In this document: positions 8,338 to 15,465 of the stretch, piece after piece
Numbering within the stretch: position 1 is the first letter of the stretch
Layout of the letters: each line of letters starts with the position of its first letter
DNA from: DATCHW01 sp963806045
GTDB taxonomy: Bacteria; Bacteroidota; Ignavibacteria; Tepidaquicellales; Tepidaquicellaceae
Length of the DNA: 64,000 nucleotides
NCBI GenBank assembly: GCA_963806045.1
Contig: CAWDWP010000002.1
Span: 1 to 64,000, forward strand
Direction: 5' to 3'
The notes under the pieces: generated by a model
Told to the model about the DNA's origin: nothing
The model's input: the letters and a program-made list of their open reading frames with translations, nothing else
Databases searched by the model: none
Program-made: the position numbers and the translations under genes

Positions 8338-10389
8338 TTATAATACTAAAAATAATGCTATTACCAGCGAAATAAAAATATATAAAATGTAGACATTAAT
8401 GTTACCACTTTGGATATTCTTTGCCCGAAAAGACAATGATGTAACCATAGTACGCAATGGTGTATAGAGATAGGCTTGATACACGTCACGAACACCCATT
8501 ATTACGGTCCTTGTTTTTGGTAAATATCTGCTTTCTGAATCATGATATTCAATATCGTGCTGTATACTCGGCTTAAGTACTCCTTTAAAAATAAGTATGA
8601 TTGATCGGGAAAACCCTGTTGCGGTTATTTCCATCCGTGGAGTCTGTTCAGTGCCGCAATTCCACGTGTTGCCAATACTTATTTTTTGTTTTTTGTTGAT
8701 AAAATATTTAAAAATAATTGCGATGAGAAAAATCACTATAACAAATAATAAAAATAGTACTGGAGCAGATACTGATGCGAAACCTTTGACTACAGAAATG
8801 CTTTCACCTGTTGTTAATGAAATAAAAGACGGAATATTTTGAAAAATGGTGAAATCATTTCCGATTTTTTCAATAGATGTAATTAGATATCCGGAAAGTA
8901 ATCCAAATAGTAGCGAAAGTATAGCAAGTGAACTCATTGCCACACGTAAGGAAAATGATGATTCCTTTGCATGAGCAATTTCTTTACTTCTGGGTCTGGC
9001 AAGGAATGTAATTCCAAATGCCTTTACAAAACAAGCGAGAGCAAGGCCTCCGGTGAATGCCAGTGAACCGGCGGACAAAATAAAAACCCATTTTGGGAAA
9101 AAATCAAGTGATGCAATTCCCTGAAAAAGAGATTGAAACGTTAACCATTCACTAAAAAATCCATTAAACGGTGGCAACGCAGATATAGCCATTGAACCTA
9201 TCAAAAAGAAAAAAGCGGTCTGCGGCATGAACTTAATAAGTCCTCCATATTCTTCCATATTTCGAGTATGAGTTTGATTAATCACTGAACCTGCGCTTAA
9301 AAAAAGCAAAGATTTAAATGTGGAGTGGTTCAATGTATGAAAGAGCGAGGCTACCAATCCAATCAATGCAAGTGATGGCATACCGAGTGATGAAAAAGTT
9401 AATGCACTGCCAAGTCCGAGCAGTATAATACCAATGTTTTCAATACTGTGGTATGCCAAAAGTCTTTTAATATCATGTTCCGTGAGTGCATATAATACAC
9501 CAAGCAAAGAAGATACTGAACCAATAACCAGCACAGATAGTCCCCACCATACCGGAATCGGCTGTAGAATATCGATAAAAATTCTTATCATCATATATAT
9601 TCCGGTTTTTATCATGACACCTGACATAAGAGCGGAAATATGAGAAGGTGCTGCAGGGTGGGCACCCGGAAGCCAGATATGAAATGGAATAATACCAGCT
9701 TTCGTACCGAAACCTATCATGGCAAAAATAAAAATGGCGTTTTTAATGTATAGCGGAATAGCTGCAACTCCGGATTTTATTGTTTCAAAATCAAACGAGC
9801 CTGTATATTTATAAAATAGTAAGAAAGAAATAATAATAAATGCTGTGCCGACATGAGTCATTACAAGATAGAGAAATCCCGCTTTAACATTATTAATATC
9901 GTTACGATCATATACGACAAGAAAATACGAAGAAACAGACATGATTTCCCAGGCAACGAGAAAAAAAAGTCCGTTAGATACGGATACAACAAGAAGCATA
10001 CCGGCAATAAATATGTGGTAAAAAAAACCTAACGCTCCTATGCTGTATTTATTGTAAAAATGTTTCACGTATCCAACTCCATATATTGAACAGAAAAGAA
10101 CTATTAGTGAAATAATAAAGATGAAAAAAGCTGACAGCTTGTCAATATGAATTGATAGAGAAAGAAGCGGGAATGGCGACGCCCATGCTGTAAATGACAC
10201 CTGGTACCCTGAAATAAATACTGAAATCGAAAATAATATACCCCATAAAGATCCAAAAATTGCAAAAATATTACTCAAAATATTTGATATAGCATCTCTT
10301 TTTCTCAAAAGCAAAGAACCGAAACAACCAAAGGTGAAAAAAGAAATTAAAATTACAAAGCCCAATTGTGAAGTAATATCATTTATCAT
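8338..10389 (-). CDS. HyfB/NuoL-like antiporter subunit
   Basis: This 683-residue membrane protein is the larger antiporter-like subunit of the complex, in the HyfB/HycC branch of the NuoL family. The channel motif GFGTKAGIIPFHIWLPGAHP and the lysine-bearing HSTFKSLLFLSAGS helix are both present. The C-terminal stretch NTWNCGTEQTPRMEITATGF is characteristic of HyfB proteins. About 16 hydrophobic segments are visible. It follows the small subunit gene after 7 bases. With the HyfF-like protein it provides two predicted ion channels. Confidence 0.88.
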   Translation of the reverse strand: MINDITSQLGFVILISFFTFGCFGSLLLRKRDAISNILSNIFAIFGSLWGILFSISVFISGYQVSFTAWASPFPLLSLSIHIDKLSAFFIFIISLIVLFCSIYGVGYVKHFYNKYSIGALGFFYHIFIAGMLLVVSVSNGLFFLVAWEIMSVSSYFLVVYDRNDINNVKAGFLYLVMTHVGTAFIIISFLLFYKYTGSFDFETIKSGVAAIPLYIKNAIFIFAMIGFGTKAGIIPFHIWLPGAHPAAPSHISALMSGVMIKTGIYMMIRIFIDILQPIPVWWGLSVLVIGSVSSLLGVLYALTEHDIKRLLAYHSIENIGIILLGLGSALTFSSLGMPSLALIGLVASLFHTLNHSTFKSLLFLSAGSVINQTHTRNMEEYGGLIKFMPQTAFFFLIGSMAISALPPFNGFFSEWLTFQSLFQGIASLDFFPKWVFILSAGSLAFTGGLALACFVKAFGITFLARPRSKEIAHAKESSFSLRVAMSSLAILSLLFGLLSGYLITSIEKIGNDFTIFQNIPSFISLTTGESISVVKGFASVSAPVLFLLFVIVIFLIAIIFKYFINKKQKISIGNTWNCGTEQTPRMEITATGFSRSIILIFKGVLKPSIQHDIEYHDSESRYLPKTRTVIMGVRDVYQAYLYTPLRTMVTSLSFRAKNIQSGNINVYILYIFISLVIALFLVL

Positions 10390-10396
10390 ATTAATT

Positions 10397-10933
10397 TTAT
10401 TTTTTGGGTTTGTTATTCATAGATTCCAGAATTTTTAGAAGATGTTGGATAATCATTAAAGGTGATGGCGGGTCTCCCGGTATATGATAATTTACAGACA
10501 GCACTTTATTCACTCCGCCGGAAACTGCGTAAGATCCTTTATATATGCCGCCATCTAAAGCGTCGTCCCCTATAGATACTATTATTTTGGGGTCAGGTGT
10601 AGCCTCATAGGCTTGCCTCAAAGCTTTTTCCATATTTCTTGTAACTGGTCCTGTGATCAGGAGCATATCAGCATGTTTTGGAGAAGCCACAAAATGTATT
10701 CCGAACCGCTCAATATCGTAATAAGCATTTGAAAGAGCTACCAGCTCCTGTTCGCATGCGTTATCTGACCCGGCATCAATTTGTCTGATTGCAAGAGAAC
10801 CCTTAAATAATTTTTTAACTCTATCCTGTATTTTCTCTCCTAATGCAACGATTTTTGTTTGTTCTATATCTGAATCATTTATAGGGATTATATTTTTCGG
10901 TGTTCGGAATATTTTGGAAAAAAGACTTATCAT
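10397..10933 (-). CDS. NuoB/HyfI-like small subunit with degenerate Fe-S site
   Basis: The fold signature of the small subunit of complex I and group 4 hydrogenases is clear over 178 residues, for example YYDIERFGIHFVASPKHADM and LLITGPVTRNMEKALR. In relatives the [4Fe-4S] ligands lie in SCNGC, GDC and GCPP. Here these read SDNAC (first Cys is Asp57, second Cys kept at 60), GDD (Asp124) and GDPP (Asp154), and a further common Cys in SYAVCGG is Ser138. Three of four cubane ligands are therefore replaced, mostly by aspartate, and no normal cluster should form. The surrounding residues are well conserved, which argues against decay. The start overlaps the HTH regulator stop by four bases. Confidence 0.86.
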   Translation of the reverse strand: MISLFSKIFRTPKNIIPINDSDIEQTKIVALGEKIQDRVKKLFKGSLAIRQIDAGSDNACEQELVALSNAYYDIERFGIHFVASPKHADMLLITGPVTRNMEKALRQAYEATPDPKIIVSIGDDALDGGIYKGSYAVSGGVNKVLSVNYHIPGDPPSPLMIIQHLLKILESMNNKPKK

Positions 10934-11145
10934 TTTATTAAATCATCTATGCTTGCACCTAAAGCGTTGGCAATTCTGGTTAGTGTTTCGATAGTCGGGT
11001 TCGCATTTATGCCGGACTCAACAGTAACAATAGTATTAAGAGACAAATCAGTCATTTTTGAAAGACGATCTTGCGAAATACCTTTTGTCTGCCTTATTTT
11101 CCTTATGTTTTTACCAATCTTTAACTGATGATTTTTGTACGGCAC
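10930..11145 (-). CDS. Small XRE-family HTH regulator leading the Ehr-like operon
   Basis: This 71-residue protein is almost entirely a Cro/C1-type helix-turn-helix domain: IGKNIRKIRQTKGISQDRL, then the recognition helix around SLNTIVTVESG, then ETLTRIANALGASIDDLI. It starts with GTG at 11145; no in-frame ATG is available. Its stop overlaps the start of the small subunit gene, making it the first gene of the complex operon and a likely autoregulator of it. A palindromic AT-rich region lies upstream, but I cannot define an operator. Confidence 0.8.
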   Translation of the reverse strand: MPYKNHQLKIGKNIRKIRQTKGISQDRLSKMTDLSLNTIVTVESGINANPTIETLTRIANALGASIDDLIK

Positions 11146-11245
11146 AATTTTAAACTATTTCATAATGAATTGATTATAATGTATGTTTTAATTTAGATCT
11201 ATTATAATGGTATTAAATTTATCAGAAATTGTCAAGATATTTAAA

Positions 11246-11286
11246 GTCCCGTAAGTTCGGGACTCTGATAATTTCTTGTGCACCCG
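11246..11286 (-). repeat. Second copy of the tRNA-Lys 3' end and terminator hairpin
   Basis: This 41-base segment matches 11361-11401 at 38 of 41 positions, in direct orientation. It contains the last seven bases of the tRNA acceptor stem (CGGGTGC on the minus strand), the spacer and the GTCCCG/CGGGAC hairpin, but no T arm. The copy's terminal C would pair perfectly with G1 of the tRNA, whereas the tRNA's own 3' end has a U there. It may be an attachment-site-like duplication or the remnant of a second tRNA. Confidence 0.6.
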
Positions 11287-11289
11287 GGA

Positions 11290-11333
11290 TCCCGATTTAT
11301 CGGGAGAACCCATGAGACATCCCGATTTTATCG
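11290..11333. repeat. Short palindromic REP-like hairpins between the duplicated ends
   Basis: Two related palindromes occur here: TCCCGATTTATCGGGA at 11290-11305, and a partial one, ATCCCGATTTTATCGG, at about 11317-11332. Similar CCCG/CGGG hairpins form the terminators on either side. Together they look like a small cluster of interspersed palindromic repeats in a non-coding stretch. Confidence 0.45.
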
Positions 11334-11355
11334 GTACTGCTTTTTCCTCAAAATG

Positions 11356-11378
11356 CAAAAGTCCCGTAATTTCGGGAC
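11356..11378 (-). terminator. Rho-independent terminator of tRNA-Lys
   Basis: On the minus strand a hairpin, GTCCCG-loop-CGGGAC (11361-11378), is followed by TTTTG. It lies about 16 bases past the tRNA 3' end, the expected place for its terminator. A sister hairpin lies at 11246-11263. Confidence 0.65.
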
Positions 11379-11393
11379 TCTGATAATTTCCTG

Positions 11394-11466
11394 TACACCC
11401 GAGGGGACTCGAACCCCTGACCAATTGATTAAGAGTCAATTGCTCTACCAACTGAGCTACGGGTGC
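11394..11466 (-). tRNA. tRNA-Lys (anticodon CTT)
   Basis: On the minus strand the acceptor strand GCACCCG is followed by the D arm GCTCAGTTGGTAGAGC. The anticodon arm has loop CTCTTAA (anticodon CTT), and the T arm is AGGGG-TTCGAGT-CCCCT. The closing strand CGGGTGT and discriminator A complete 73 bases. CCA is not encoded. The first pair is a G-U wobble, which is unusual; the nearby duplicate of the 3' end would give G-C. Confidence 0.93.
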
Positions 11467-11590
11467 GGGTTAAATTACTCGAAATAAATTTCTTATTCAA
11501 TTCAGAATCAAAAGTTTTTGGAAGGTCGGAAAATTTGTAGTTATTCAAAATTTATTCTATTCCTTTACCACATGCCGAATATCGTATATA

Positions 11591-11716
11591 TTACTCCGTT
11601 CCCAAAAACTTACTATATAAATATATCACAACGGGTACAAGTAGCCACAGTAACCCTTTAATAAGAAAGAACCAGAATCCATATTTTACGGTATTCTTTA
11701 AAACATTCTTTTTCAT
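11591..11716 (-). CDS. 41-residue single-pass membrane peptide
   Basis: A short frame reads MKKNVLKNTVKYGFWFFLIK at its N-terminus, then GLLWLLVPVVIYLYSKFLGTE. It has a basic N-terminus, one hydrophobic helix (about residues 13-36) and a short polar end, the layout of a small membrane protein. Similar short peptides beginning KK..KKTVKYGFWFFLIKG are, as far as I recall, common in Bacteroidota and often left unannotated or misnamed. It stands alone between tRNA-Lys and the DUF4256 gene. No strong ribosome-binding site is visible. The function is unknown. Confidence 0.6.
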   Translation of the reverse strand: MKKNVLKNTVKYGFWFFLIKGLLWLLVPVVIYLYSKFLGTE

Positions 11717-11818
11717 TAAGATGACATTATGTTATAAGTTTTGAAATCAGACTTCATCGGACGTATATTATTTGGTTTACTCAAAGTTTTCTGAATACTT
11801 TATTTACAAATGAAGAGT

Positions 11819-12394
11819 TTAGATTCTTAGAGAGCCACGGAATCCCCTGGCAGCATAATAAGATTCTGCACTGTTATGATACACGAAGACATTACCGTAG
11901 CGGAAATCAGCAAAGAGAGCACCACCGAGTTTTCTGATATCAGATGGTGTCTTCACCCAGCTCGACGTTTTCATATCAAAATTTCCAAGTTTCTGTAACT
12001 CGCGATATTGTTTTTCCGTTAAAAGTTCAATACCCATTCCCGATGCCATATCATTAGCGCTATTTTTTGGTTTATGTTCTTTTCTTGACTCCAGCGCTTC
12101 ACGGTCATAACAAACACTTCTGCGGTCCTTTGGACTTTCTTCTGAACAATCATAAAATATGTATTCGCCGGTCTTTTTATCATAACTGACAACATCCGGT
12201 TCACCGCCGGTTCTTTCCATTTCATTTAACGACCAAAGCTTTTCATTATTAGCCTGAAGCTTTACTAGTATTTTTGCCCATTCAAGACCTTTATGACGGT
12301 TCATATTTTTCTCAAAACGGGTTTTCAATATTCGGAGTAGCTCTTCACGCTGTTCTGAAGACAAATTCTTTTTATTACTTTTAATATCCTTCAT
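11819..12394 (-). CDS. DUF4256 family protein
   Basis: This 191-residue cytoplasmic protein matches the DUF4256 pattern. Recognisable parts are LEWAKILVKLQANNEKLWSL, MERTGGEPDVV, EYIFYDCSEESPKDRRSVCY and the C-terminal YGNVFVYHNSAESYYAARGF. The function of the family is not known. It is monocistronic between a small membrane peptide and katG, with no shared operon evident. There is no signal peptide. The family call is made from remembered motifs and is fairly firm. Confidence 0.8.
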   Translation of the reverse strand: MKDIKSNKKNLSSEQREELLRILKTRFEKNMNRHKGLEWAKILVKLQANNEKLWSLNEMERTGGEPDVVSYDKKTGEYIFYDCSEESPKDRRSVCYDREALESRKEHKPKNSANDMASGMGIELLTEKQYRELQKLGNFDMKTSSWVKTPSDIRKLGGALFADFRYGNVFVYHNSAESYYAARGFRGSLRI

Positions 12395-12575
12395 ACATTT
12401 ACTTAATTTTTATTGAATATGAGTGATTAACATTACCTGAATTTATTACAGGAGTTCAATTACCGATAACCCATAAACATATTTCTTTTCTCAAAAGTTT
12501 TACCGGAACACAATATTCCAATATTGTCCTCTTCGGTGGATATCAATTAAGCTTCAGATTTTAAATTCAAACGCG

Positions 12576-14771
12576 TTAAAAGCGGTCGAGATTCATTACC
12601 TTATTCCAAGTTTTTACAAAATCATTTACAAATTTTTCCTGAGCATCCGCGCTTCCGTACACTTCAGCAAGGGCTCTAAGCTCTGAATTTGAACCAAAGA
12701 TAAGATCGACCCTGCTTCCTGTCCATTTCAATTCGCCTGTTTTGCGGTCACGTCCTTCAAATGTTTCTTTGATATCAGATGTTGGTGTCCAGTCAGTACT
12801 CATGTCAAGCAGGTTTACAAAGAAATCGTTGGTAAGTACTTCAGGCCGTTTCGTGAAAACACCTCGTTTTGAATTGTCAAAATTCGTGTTCAGTACACGC
12901 ATACCGCCCACAAGAACTGTCATTTCAGGAGCAGTTAATGTTAATAATTGGGCTTTATCAATAAGCAACTCTTCTGTTGGTATCGTGTATTTCATTTTTA
13001 AATAATTACGGAAACCATCGGCTGCCGGCTCAAGGAATGTGAATGAATCCACATCGGTTTGCTCTTGTGATGCGTCCGTACGTCCCGGAGTGAAAGGAAC
13101 CTTTACGTTAAAACCTGCATCCTTTGCTGCTTTTTCAACTCCTGCGCAACCTGCTAAAACAATAAGGTCTGCCAGAGAAACCTTTTTTCCTTTAGATTGA
13201 GAACCGTTGAATTCTTTTTGAATACCTTCAAGCGTTTTCAACACTTTGGTCAGTCCGGCAGGATTGTTAACAGCCCAGTCCTTTTGCGGGGCGAGGCGAA
13301 TGCGGGCACCGTTAGCGCCGCCGCGTTTATCCGAACCGCGAAAAGTTGAAGCCGAAGCCCAAGCAGTTGATACCAATTTTGAAACCGATAATCCGGAATT
13401 CAATAATTTTGCTTTTAAATCAGCAATATCTTTTTCATCTATCAAAGGATGATTCACTGCAGGTATAGGATCCTGCCAAATCAATTCTTCTGCTGGCACT
13501 TCATCACCCAGATATCGTGAACGCGGTCCCATATCTCTGTGAGTCAACTTAAACCATGCACGTGAAAATGCATCTGCAAGCTCATCAGGATTTTCAAGGA
13601 ATCGTCTTGATATTTTTTCATATACCGGGTCAAAACGCAATGACAGGTCCGTAGTAAGCATTGTTGGTAAATGCTTTTTAGATGAATCGTGCGCATCAGG
13701 AATCACTGCATCCGCATTTTTTGCTACAAACTGATTTGCCCCTGCCGGACTTTTTGTAAGTTTCCATTCAAAGTTGAAAAGATTTTGAAGGAAGTGATTA
13801 CTCCATTTAGTTGGAGTTTGTGTCCATATAACTTCCAGACCACTGGTTATCGAGTCACCGCCTTTTCCTGAACCAAACTTGCATTTCCACCCGAGGCCTT
13901 GCTCTTCAATTCCGGCAGCTTCCGGCTCAGGTCCCAAATTTACCGCTTCTCCTGCGCCGTGAGCTTTACCGAATGAATGTCCGCCGGCAATAAGTGCTAC
14001 AGTTTCTTCATCATTCATTGCCATACGGGCAAAAGTTTCGCGAATATCTTTAGCCGCTGCAATTGGATCAGGTTTTCCGTTTGGTCCTTCAGGATTTACA
14101 TAGATTAATCCCATTTGGACGGCAGCCAGAGGATTGTCGAGGTCGCGCTCTCCGGAGTAGCGTTTATCTTCCAGCCATTTGGTTTCGGAACCCCAGTAAA
14201 CGTATTCATCCGGTTCCCAGATATCCTCACGCCCCCCGCCAAATCCAAAAGTTTTGAATCCCATCGATTCCAGAGCTACATTTCCTGTAAGGATAATAAG
14301 ATCTGCCCAGGATATTTTTCTGCCATACTTTTGTTTGATTGGCCAAAGCAGCCTGCGTGCCTTGTCAAGGTTGACATTATCAGGCCAGCTGTTAAGCGGG
14401 GCATAGCGTTGCAGTCCGTCTCCGGCACCACCACGACCGTCGCCTGTGCGGTATGTACCTGCACTGTGCCACGCCATCCGTATGAAAAATGGTCCGTAAT
14501 GTCCGAAATCTGCCGGCCACCAATCCTGAGAGTCTGTCATTAGTTTGTGAAGGTCTTTTTTTAAAGCCTTCAAATCCAGACTCTTGAATTCTTCAGCATA
14601 GCTAAAATCTTTACCCATAGGATTAGATAATGAAGAGCGTTGTCTCAGTATGTTCAATTTCAACTGATTCGGCCACCAGTCCCGGTTTTTTGTACCGCCG
14701 GTGCCAATACTGTGATTGTGATTTGCTCCGGTCACCGTGCCATTGTTAATTTTGTTCGAAGAGTTTTCCAT
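12576..14771 (-). CDS. katG: Catalase-peroxidase KatG
   Basis: This bifunctional heme catalase and peroxidase removes hydrogen peroxide. At 731 residues it has the full two-domain length. The distal site RMAWHSAGTYR gives Arg98, Trp101 and His102. Tyr224 (GLIYVNPEGPNG) and Met250 (FARMAMNDEE) complete the Trp-Tyr-Met adduct needed for catalase activity, and the proximal ligand is His265 in AGGHSFGKAHG. The start at 14771 gives a short polar N-terminal extension and no signal peptide, so it is probably cytoplasmic. A PerR-like regulator gene lies directly upstream on the same strand, and a Per-box-like palindrome (14801-14814) sits just before the start, suggesting peroxide-induced derepression. 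Confidence 0.96.
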   Translation of the reverse strand: MENSSNKINNGTVTGANHNHSIGTGGTKNRDWWPNQLKLNILRQRSSLSNPMGKDFSYAEEFKSLDLKALKKDLHKLMTDSQDWWPADFGHYGPFFIRMAWHSAGTYRTGDGRGGAGDGLQRYAPLNSWPDNVNLDKARRLLWPIKQKYGRKISWADLIILTGNVALESMGFKTFGFGGGREDIWEPDEYVYWGSETKWLEDKRYSGERDLDNPLAAVQMGLIYVNPEGPNGKPDPIAAAKDIRETFARMAMNDEETVALIAGGHSFGKAHGAGEAVNLGPEPEAAGIEEQGLGWKCKFGSGKGGDSITSGLEVIWTQTPTKWSNHFLQNLFNFEWKLTKSPAGANQFVAKNADAVIPDAHDSSKKHLPTMLTTDLSLRFDPVYEKISRRFLENPDELADAFSRAWFKLTHRDMGPRSRYLGDEVPAEELIWQDPIPAVNHPLIDEKDIADLKAKLLNSGLSVSKLVSTAWASASTFRGSDKRGGANGARIRLAPQKDWAVNNPAGLTKVLKTLEGIQKEFNGSQSKGKKVSLADLIVLAGCAGVEKAAKDAGFNVKVPFTPGRTDASQEQTDVDSFTFLEPAADGFRNYLKMKYTIPTEELLIDKAQLLTLTAPEMTVLVGGMRVLNTNFDNSKRGVFTKRPEVLTNDFFVNLLDMSTDWTPTSDIKETFEGRDRKTGELKWTGSRVDLIFGSNSELRALAEVYGSADAQEKFVNDFVKTWNKVMNLDRF

Positions 14772-14800
14772 ATTTTAATAAATTTTAGTTTATAAATAAT

Positions 14801-14814
14801 TTTATAATTATAAA
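14801..14814. promoter_or_regulatory. Per-box-like operator upstream of katG
   Basis: TTTATAATTATAAA is a perfect 14-base palindrome resembling the Per/Fur box core TTATAATnATTATAA. It lies 30 bases before the katG start and downstream of the perR-like gene. In such AT-rich DNA, chance palindromes occur, so this site is weaker evidence than the one upstream of perR. Confidence 0.5.
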
Positions 14815-14858
14815 GACCATTTTTCAAATCGAAATAATCAATAGTCTATATCTCAGAT

Positions 14859-15275
14859 TTAGTTTGTAAATTTACCCTTAATTTGAAGTTTTATTTCCTC
14901 TATTTTAAAACCCGTAATTTTTTTCTTCTTAAAATATTCCGATAATATGTTGTCCAGTTCATTATCAAAGTAATCCCTGATTTTATCCGACTTTGAACAG
15001 TAAAGATGATGGTGGTTGTCAAGAACTGCATCATACTTCATTACGTCATTATCTGTTTTAACCTTGTGTATTATTTCCCTGTCAGCAAGCGTTTCCAGCA
15101 CATTGTAAACTGTGCCAACCGCTATATTAGGATGGCTCTTTCTTACATATTTAATGACTTTATCTGCCGGAGGATGATTTTTAAGCTTCATAAGCGCGTC
15201 AAGCACAGCAATCCTTTGCGGGGTAACTTTAAGTCCTTTCTCTGTGAGAATTTTTTTCAGTTCTGAAAATATCAT
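14859..15275 (-). CDS. PerR-like Fur-family peroxide regulator
   Basis: This 138-residue Fur-superfamily repressor has a winged-helix domain (LKVTPQRIAVLDALMKLKNH, then AVGTVYNVLETLADREII) and the metal-binding stretch DNHHHLYCSKSDKIRDYF. Candidate regulatory ligands are His34, the His88-90 group and Asp101/104. The structural zinc CxxC pairs are absent: only Cys93 remains of the first, and the C-terminus has none. The protein is thus a short PerR without the zinc site. Its position beside katG and the palindromes flanking the pair support a role in peroxide response; Fur remains an alternative. Confidence 0.85.
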   Translation of the reverse strand: MIFSELKKILTEKGLKVTPQRIAVLDALMKLKNHPPADKVIKYVRKSHPNIAVGTVYNVLETLADREIIHKVKTDNDVMKYDAVLDNHHHLYCSKSDKIRDYFDNELDNILSEYFKKKKITGFKIEEIKLQIKGKFTN

Positions 15276-15289
15276 AATATTGTTTATTA

Positions 15290-15308
15290 AATAAGAATGA
15301 TTCTTATT
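15290..15308. promoter_or_regulatory. Fur/Per-type operator upstream of perR
   Basis: AATAAGAATGATTCTTATT is a perfect 9-1-9 inverted repeat that fits the Fur-superfamily pattern. It begins 15 bases before the perR-like start codon, so the regulator probably controls itself. Confidence 0.75.
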
Positions 15309-15465
15309 TTGTAATGCATCAAGTTAATAATTGACGGAATAATAATCAAGTTTTATTTCGGTTTTTAAAATAGAGTTGTTCTATTAAATTTATAATGACT
15401 TTTTGAATGGATTTGACAATTAGGTTTGACTTTATTATAATATAAATTCTTTTAATTTATAAATT

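Noticed and set aside
3751..10933. A true hydrogenase-4 or formate hydrogenlyase
   Set aside because: The NiFe cysteine motifs are absent from the large subunit, and most cluster ligands are gone from the small subunit, so hydrogenase activity is not supported.
11188..11487. Reading frames on both strands across tRNA-Lys
   Set aside because: They run through the tRNA and the repeat hairpins and have no protein features. They are chance frames.
14063..14543. Long reading frames opposite katG
   Set aside because: They overlap a well-conserved enzyme on the other strand and have no protein features. They are shadows of its codon pattern.
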